26,533 nucleotides of DNA from DAIDKA01 sp035506335 (GTDB lineage: Bacteria > Pseudomonadota > Gammaproteobacteria > Steroidobacterales > Steroidobacteraceae), in assembly GCA_035506335.1 (NCBI GenBank), contig DATJPN010000093.1, forward strand, positions 1 to 26,533, given 5' to 3'. Below, in pieces: positions 22,737 to 26,533 of this stretch. Each line of letters begins with the position of its first letter. Position 1 is the first letter of the stretch. Under the pieces are notes generated by a model. The model made no database searches, was not told where the DNA came from, and saw nothing but the letters and a program-made list of their open reading frames with translations. A program made the translations under genes and the position numbers.

Positions 22737-23198
22737 TCACATGCGTGTTTCGGCGTAGGCCGCGAAGTTGCCCATCCTCTCGGGCCAGCCGCTGCCGACC
22801 TTTCCGGCGAACGACTCCGCATCGGCACCCAGTTGCTCGATGTTGCGATGCTCCAGACTCACCCGCGTGCCACTGCCGGCAAGTGGCGCGAAGAGTATCT
22901 CGACCTCCATGAGTATCCTGGGGTCGAATTGAAACCTGTGATCCAGCTGCCAGCCGAGCAGGAGGCGGCCCGGTGGCTCCCAGGCCAGGACCTTGCCCCA
23001 TGGCGTTTCGGTGCCGCCCGCATCCCGCTCGTACCAGCGCCCATCGGGCTTCGGTTCGATGATGAGCTCGGTATGCGGATTCTTGCCCGGCGTCCTGCCG
23101 CGCGGCCACCAGGCGCCCATGTTCTGCGCGAAGAGCTCGAATGCCCTGCCCGGGGCCGCCTTGACGTCGATACTGCACCTGACCGGGGCGATGCTCAT
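22737..23198 (-). CDS. SRPBCC / AHSA1-like domain protein
   Basis: 153 aa, a single START-like hydrophobic-ligand-binding fold of the Aha1 C-terminal type: PVRCSIDVKAAPGRAFELFA at the start, a central GGRW-like PDGRWYERDAGG, WGKVLAWEPPGRLLLGWQL, and the final helix AESFAGKVGSGWPERMGNFA. The ATG lies inside the end of the upstream arsR gene (4-base overlap). ArsR-SRPBCC pairs are common in bacteria, but their substrate is generally unknown. Confidence 0.85.
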   Translation of the reverse strand: MSIAPVRCSIDVKAAPGRAFELFAQNMGAWWPRGRTPGKNPHTELIIEPKPDGRWYERDAGGTETPWGKVLAWEPPGRLLLGWQLDHRFQFDPRILMEVEILFAPLAGSGTRVSLEHRNIEQLGADAESFAGKVGSGWPERMGNFAAYAETRM

Positions 23199-23527
23199 TC
23201 GATGTGCTCCTTCTTGAATTCTTCATCGGCGAATTTCTGGAAGTCAGCCAGCGCTCCTCGCCAGTGCTGGTCCAGCCACTCACGCATGGCGCCGACTCCC
23301 CGTGGATCGATGTGGTAGATGCGCCGCGTGCCGGCGGCAACCTCGCGAACGAGGCCCGCTTCCTTCAGCACCTTCAGGTGCTGCGAGACGGCCGGGCGGC
23401 TGACCGGCAGGCCACGCGCCAGCTCACCCACCGCACGCGGCCTCTCGGCGACGCGCTCGAAGATCTCTCGCCGCGTCGGATCGCCGAGGGCGGATAGACC
23501 GGCGGAAGAAGCCATTGCGTTAGCCAT
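23195..23527 (-). CDS. ArsR-family regulator of the SRPBCC-GST operon
   Basis: 110 aa, winged helix-turn-helix: GLSALGDPTRREIFERV, recognition region SRPAVSQHLKVLKEAGL (about 43-59) and wing VREVAAGTRRIYHI. There is no cysteine in the whole protein, so it does not use the Cys metal or thiol site of classic ArsR proteins; this class pairs with AHSA1-like genes. The ATG at 23527 is directly preceded by an inverted repeat where a ribosome-binding site would be expected; a second in-frame ATG at 23515 also lacks one. First gene of a three-gene operon. Confidence 0.88.
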   Translation of the reverse strand: MANAMASSAGLSALGDPTRREIFERVAERPRAVGELARGLPVSRPAVSQHLKVLKEAGLVREVAAGTRRIYHIDPRGVGAMREWLDQHWRGALADFQKFADEEFKKEHIE

Positions 23528-23529
23528 GA

Positions 23530-23555
23530 CTTACTGTAAGTGCATACTTACGTAA
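23530..23555. promoter_or_regulatory. Tandem dyads (likely ArsR operator) at the arsR-SRPBCC-GST promoter
   Basis: Two inverted repeats stand just before the arsR start: CTTACTGTAAG at 23530-23540 and TTACGTAA at 23548-23555. ACTTAC recurs at 23529 and 23546, a 17-base step that puts both on a similar helix face. On the minus strand TTGACT (-35-like) and TTACAG sit 17 bases apart around them, so a bound repressor would cover the promoter. Autoregulation is the natural reading. Confidence 0.6.
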
Positions 23556-23622
23556 AAGTCAAGTGTCTTCCTGCATCCTCCCGGGAGTCCCGTCTATCGA
23601 TCGGGGGCGGATCCGGACCCGC

Positions 23623-24051
23623 TCATCTGCCGCGGCTGACGATGGCACCGGTCGCCATCAGCTCATCGAGCAGCGCCAGTGTCGCGGGCCCGGACGCGTT
23701 GAACGGATTCAACTCAGCCTTTTCCGAGTACTTCAGCAACAGCGCCGGACTGATGTCGCCGGCATTGACCTGGCCCATCGTCCAGTTGCCGTAGCGCCGC
23801 TCGCCGATCTCCTGATAGACCAGCAGCCGCACCTGCAGATGCCGCTCGTCGCGGACAATGGCATTGAACAGTTCGCAAACCTCGTCCCGGCCGCCCTCGA
23901 GCACCTGGACGAACACCTCCTCGGCGTAACAGAGCACTCCGGTCACTCCCAGACGCGGATTGTTCCTGGCCGATTGTTCAAGAATCGAATCGAGTACCGC
24001 TGCGGAAAGCGGCTTGGCGGCTCGGCTGGCATACAGACAACGGACAAGCAT
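23623..24051 (-). CDS. BLUF-domain blue-light photoreceptor
   Basis: 142-aa stand-alone BLUF protein. Residues needed for FAD photochemistry are all present with the spacing seen in AppA: Y7 (RCLYASR), N31 (SARNNPRLGVTG), Q49 (VFVQVLEG), W90 and M92 (YGNWTMG). After the BLUF core (1-95) about 45 residues form C-terminal helices with no output enzyme (no EAL or GGDEF), so it must signal through a partner protein. It starts 7 bases after the folE stop and is probably co-transcribed with folE. The LitR/CarH gene a short distance away makes this a light-response locus. Confidence 0.92.
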   Translation of the reverse strand: MLVRCLYASRAAKPLSAAVLDSILEQSARNNPRLGVTGVLCYAEEVFVQVLEGGRDEVCELFNAIVRDERHLQVRLLVYQEIGERRYGNWTMGQVNAGDISPALLLKYSEKAELNPFNASGPATLALLDELMATGAIVSRGR

Positions 24052-24058
24052 GGGCGCC

Positions 24059-24772
24059 TCAGGCTTTCAGATCGATGAGGGAAAGGAATTCTCGCCGCAA
24101 TGCCGGATCCTTGAGGAAGGAGCCCCGCATCACGCTGTTCACCATCTTGGAGTTCATGTCCTTCACTCCCCGCCACTGCATGCAGAAGTGGTCAGCCTCC
24201 ATCACCAGCGCCAGGCCGTCGGGCTTGACCGTCTGCATCAGCAACTCGGCCATCTGCATGATCGCCTCTTCCTGGATCTGCGGGCGGGTCATGATCCATT
24301 CGGCGAGGCGCGAGTATTTCGACAGGCCGATCAGGTTCGAGTGCTCGTTCGGCATCAGCCCGATCCACAAGCGACCCATGATCGGACACAGATGGTGGCT
24401 GCACGCGCTGCGTACGGTGATCGGCCCGACGATCATCAGCTCGTTGAGATTCTCCGCGTTCGGAAATTCCGTGAGCGGCGGCATCGGTGCGTAGCGGCCG
24501 CGGAACACCTCGTGCAGGTACATCCTGGCCACGCGCCGCGCCGTATCCCGGGTGTTGTGGTCGTGCTCGGTTTCGATCACCAGGCTGTCGAGCACCGCGG
24601 CGACCTTGCCGGTCACTTCCTGCAGCAACTCATCCAGCTCGCCCGGCTGGATGTACGCGGCGATGTTGTCGTTGGCATGGAAACGCTGACGGGCCTGCTG
24701 CAGGCGCGCCCTGATCCGGCTCGAAACCGGTGCCGCCCCGTCGAGGGCCTCGCCTGGCATGCTGTTGGCCAT
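24059..24772 (-). CDS. folE: GTP cyclohydrolase I
   Basis: 237 aa. Converts GTP to dihydroneopterin triphosphate, the first step toward tetrahydrofolate and other pterins. Zinc ligands C124 and H127 (VRSACSHHLCPIMG) and C197 (ADHFCMQWRGVKD) are in place, as are the family segments NLIGLSKYSRLAEW and QIQEEAIMQMAELL. The N-terminal 50 residues are a variable extension. The gene diverges from litR and precedes the BLUF gene. FolE copies next to LitR genes are known in other proteobacteria; a pterin for a photolyase/cryptochrome antenna is one explanation, though no photolyase gene is visible here. This may be a second, light-controlled folE beside a housekeeping copy. Confidence 0.95.
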   Translation of the reverse strand: MANSMPGEALDGAAPVSSRIRARLQQARQRFHANDNIAAYIQPGELDELLQEVTGKVAAVLDSLVIETEHDHNTRDTARRVARMYLHEVFRGRYAPMPPLTEFPNAENLNELMIVGPITVRSACSHHLCPIMGRLWIGLMPNEHSNLIGLSKYSRLAEWIMTRPQIQEEAIMQMAELLMQTVKPDGLALVMEADHFCMQWRGVKDMNSKMVNSVMRGSFLKDPALRREFLSLIDLKA

Positions 24773-24775
24773 GGC

Positions 24776-24886
24776 CTATCGTCTCTCGCGCGTGTCGTCC
24801 GCGCAGCGCGCGAACGCGCCCACCGCCAGGCCGCGCGCCAGCGCCGCCTTGACCGTCTCCAGAGGAATGCCACTGCTGGCCGCCAC
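24776..24886 (-). CDS. Possible 36-aa small protein just upstream of folE
   Basis: An open frame from a GTG at 24886, with AAAGGA eight or so bases upstream, to a TAG 3 bases before the folE ATG. Starting VAASSGIPLETVKAALARGL, it looks like a compact amphipathic helix pair and ends with a charged tail. The frame stays open upstream without a good start codon. It could be a leader peptide coupled to folE or a remnant of a longer gene. I do not recognise it; GC-rich DNA produces such frames by chance. Confidence 0.25.
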   Translation of the reverse strand: MAASSGIPLETVKAALARGLAVGAFARCADDTRERR

Positions 24887-24914
24887 GATCGGGATCCTTT
24901 TCGGGTAACGCCAA

Positions 24915-24998
24915 TGTATAGGTATCGTATCGCATTGTATGCGAGTTAGATGCCGAATTTTGGCTTCTTTCGAATTTGCGTATCACTTTTGTATAGGT
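24915..24998. promoter_or_regulatory. TGTATA repeats in the folE/litR divergent promoter (candidate LitR boxes)
   Basis: The exact 9-mer TGTATAGGT occurs at 24915-24923 and again at 24990-24998, with TGTATG at 24936-24941 between. GTATCG is also tandemly repeated at 24922-24932. The region is much more AT-rich than the flanking genes. The right copy lies in the litR promoter: TTCGAA and TATAGG sit 17 bases apart, with TATAGG inside the repeat. The left copy, read on the minus strand as TATACA, would be the folE -10. LitR/CarH proteins bind T(G/A)TA-rich repeats over such promoters, blocking them in the dark. The role is inferred from position and repeat form. Confidence 0.55.
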
Positions 24999-25024
24999 TA
25001 GCATGCTTCTTGAGGAGGATTCCG

Positions 25025-25945
25025 GTGCCGATCTCCGCCGCCAAGCCAGGCAAAACGCTCCTCAGTGGCGAACTGTTCCCGATCCGGACGGTCTCGAGCC
25101 TGACCGGTGTCAAAGTCATGACGCTGCGGGCATGGGAGCAGCGCCATGGCCTGATCCGCCCCAGGCGCACGGCCACGGGTCATCGGCTGTATTGCCGCGA
25201 GGACATCGAACGGATCAATCGGGCCACGTCGCTGTTGGCCAAGGGCATGGCGATCAGCCAGGTCAGGGGCGCGCTCGACCGGGAGCCGCCGCGAGCAACG
25301 GTCGAGGCGCGCTCGGACTGGGCCCATTACCGGGCGCAAATGCTGGTCGCCATATCCGGCTTCGACGATGAGGCGCTGGAAGACGCCTACAATGCGGCGT
25401 TGAGCGTGCATCAGATCGAGCAGGTGACCCAGCAGCTGATGTTGCCCCTGCTCCGGGAACTCGGCGACCGATGGGAACAGGGCGAAGGCGCGGTTGCCGA
25501 GGAACACTTTTTCGGCGTGTACCTGCGCAACAAGCTCGGCGCCCGCTTGCATCACCTCGCCCGGGGCGCCGGCGGCGTGCGCATACTGGCGGCGTGCCTG
25601 CCCGGCGAGCAGCACGAGATCGGCCTGCTGTTGTTCGCCCTGACGGCGCAGGAACGCGGGCTGCGCCCGGTGCTGCTGGGTGCGAACATGCCTCTGGGCG
25701 AATTGACGGCGCCGATTCGCCGCGCCGGCTGCCGCGGAATCGTGCTGTCGGGCTCGATCACGCCGCCATCCGAGGTCTTCGCTGAGCAGCTGCCAAGGCT
25801 GGTTGCGGCGGCCGGCATTCCGGTGTTCGTCGGCGGCATGGTTTCGGTCCGCGATCGGGATGCCGTAGTCAATGCCGGCGCGATCCCCCTGGGGACCGAT
25901 CTGGTGGCGGGCGCGGAGCGGGTACGCGCGGCGCTCGCATCCTGA
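25025..25945 (+). CDS. litR: LitR/CarH-type adenosylcobalamin-dependent light-sensing MerR regulator
   Basis: 306 aa from the GTG at 25025, chosen because AGGAGG (25013-25018) lies six bases before it; an ATG at 24950 is in frame but would run through the promoter. MerR-type DNA-binding domain: PIRTVSSLTGVKVMTLRAWEQRHGL (19-43, motif split by the helix turn) and RPRRTATGHRLY. The middle four-helix bundle holds the W-x9-EH motif (W150, E160, H161), which caps adenosylcobalamin. The C-terminal Rossmann domain has the ExHxxG cobalamin site (E195, H197 lower ligand, G200) and the LSGS loop. Together these mark the cobalamin-binding class of light-sensing repressors. The residue after W150 is Glu, not the His that forms the photo-adduct in Thermus CarH. 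It is followed 16 bases later by a secreted-protein gene. Confidence 0.92.
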   Translation: MPISAAKPGKTLLSGELFPIRTVSSLTGVKVMTLRAWEQRHGLIRPRRTATGHRLYCREDIERINRATSLLAKGMAISQVRGALDREPPRATVEARSDWAHYRAQMLVAISGFDDEALEDAYNAALSVHQIEQVTQQLMLPLLRELGDRWEQGEGAVAEEHFFGVYLRNKLGARLHHLARGAGGVRILAACLPGEQHEIGLLLFALTAQERGLRPVLLGANMPLGELTAPIRRAGCRGIVLSGSITPPSEVFAEQLPRLVAAAGIPVFVGGMVSVRDRDAVVNAGAIPLGTDLVAGAERVRAALAS

Positions 25946-25961
25946 GCCCGCGGAGCAGTAC

Positions 25962-26533
25962 ATGAATCCAAGACACCTCACTCGCGCGACCGGTGCCCTG
26001 CTGGCGGTACTGTGGGTATTGTCCGCACACGCCGTCAGTCCCACCCAGGAATGGCGCTTCAATGTGTCGCTCGATGGCCGCCCCATCGGCTATCACCGTT
26101 TCGCTCTGCGGGCAAACGGCAGCACTTCCGAGGTCTCCAGCGAGGCGCGGTTCAACGTGCGAATCCTGTTCTTCGATGCCTACCGCTACACGCACGAGAG
26201 CCAGGAACTGTGGCAGGGCAATTGCCTCGGCCGCATCGACGCCCGCACGGACGACAACGGCGCGACGATGAACGTGCGCGGTGCGATGGTCGATGGCCGC
26301 TTCGTGCTGTCGGGCGCCGGACTCGATGCCGAGTTGGCTCCATGCGTGCAGACTTTCGCATACTGGAACCCGCAGATCCTCGCGGCGACGCGACTGCTGA
26401 ACCCGCAGACCGGCGAGTACGTGCCGGTGCGGGTCGAGCACGTAGGCTCGGAGTCCCTGGCCATACGTGGCAGGCCGCAGCCCGCCGAACGCTACCGCCT
26501 GACGGGCCAGGCCAGCGACGGCAAGAGCCTGCG
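25962..26533 (+). CDS. Secreted DUF6134-like protein (3'-truncated by window edge)
   Basis: About 190 residues are visible and the frame is still open at the window end. The start ATG has GGAG six bases upstream and a signal peptide (GALLAVLWVLSAHAVS, cleavage near residue 24). The mature part opens TQEWRFNVSLDGRPIGYHRF, then mostly beta strands, FFDAYRYTHESQELWQGNCL, TDDNGATMNV, TFAYWNPQILAATRLLNPQTG. This matches, from memory, the DUF6134 family of putative periplasmic proteins of unknown function. It follows litR by 16 bases and is likely in one operon with it, as other poorly characterised membrane or lipid-related genes are in LitR clusters. Confidence 0.65.
   Translation, partial: MNPRHLTRATGALLAVLWVLSAHAVSPTQEWRFNVSLDGRPIGYHRFALRANGSTSEVSSEARFNVRILFFDAYRYTHESQELWQGNCLGRIDARTDDNGATMNVRGAMVDGRFVLSGAGLDAELAPCVQTFAYWNPQILAATRLLNPQTGEYVPVRVEHVGSESLAIRGRPQPAERYRLTGQASDGKSL

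Noticed and set aside
23578..23587. Palindrome CTCCCGGGAG between the BLUF and arsR genes
   Set aside because: A 10-base GC palindrome with no loop or T-run is expected by chance in DNA of this composition and matches no known element.
1..26533. CRISPR arrays, insertion sequences, tRNA or rRNA genes, integrase or phage genes
   Set aside because: I looked for direct-repeat arrays, transposase-like proteins and RNA gene signatures and found none; base composition is also even across the gene blocks.

Overview
The window is GC-rich, densely coded chromosomal DNA from a proteobacterium. The gene families (MoxYX-type two-component system, PqqC, NAD-dependent FdsGBAD formate dehydrogenase, CydABX, type I sulfide:quinone oxidoreductase, CarH/LitR, BLUF) point to an aerobic or microaerobic gamma- or betaproteobacterium. 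I cannot name the genus. I see no rRNA, tRNA, CRISPR array, insertion sequence or phage gene. Both window edges cut genes: mobB at the left and a secreted DUF6134-like protein at the right.

Left part (1-4750), one-carbon and cofactor genes. The end of mobB (molybdenum cofactor) converges on a two-component pair resembling MoxX/MoxY. The kinase gene diverges from an isolated pqqC (PQQ synthesis), which is followed by a Rieske oxygenase. A secreted RcnB-family protein converges on the Rieske gene. Three TCATGA palindromes lie between the kinase gene and pqqC.

Second part (4875-11061, minus strand) is one operon: fdsG-fdsB-fdsA-fdsD followed by a zinc alcohol dehydrogenase. With MobB (Mo cofactor), PqqC (cofactor of methanol/alcohol dehydrogenases) and MoxYX-like regulation, it reads as an alcohol to aldehyde to formate to CO2 oxidation block. 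The usual fdsC gene is absent from the cluster.

Third part (11374-21602, minus strand) is a tightly packed nine-gene run: RND adaptor, RND pump, DUF2892 membrane protein, TolC-type channel, type I SQR, a small CydP-like membrane protein, cydA, cydB and an easily missed 43-aa cydX. A divergent ArsR-family gene carrying a Cys-x3-Cys motif stands at its head. The layout suggests sulfide (or another thiol-reactive toxin) being sensed, oxidised by SQR into the quinone pool, with the electrons taken by a sulfide-tolerant cytochrome bd, alongside a tripartite efflux system. This is the most interesting system in the window.

Fourth part (22067-23527, minus strand) is a small arsR-SRPBCC-GST operon with clear inverted repeats at its start.

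Right part (23623-26533) is a light-response locus: a BLUF flavin photoreceptor and folE on the minus strand, diverging from an adenosylcobalamin-type LitR/CarH regulator and a secreted protein on the plus strand. Repeated TGTATA elements lie between the two arms.
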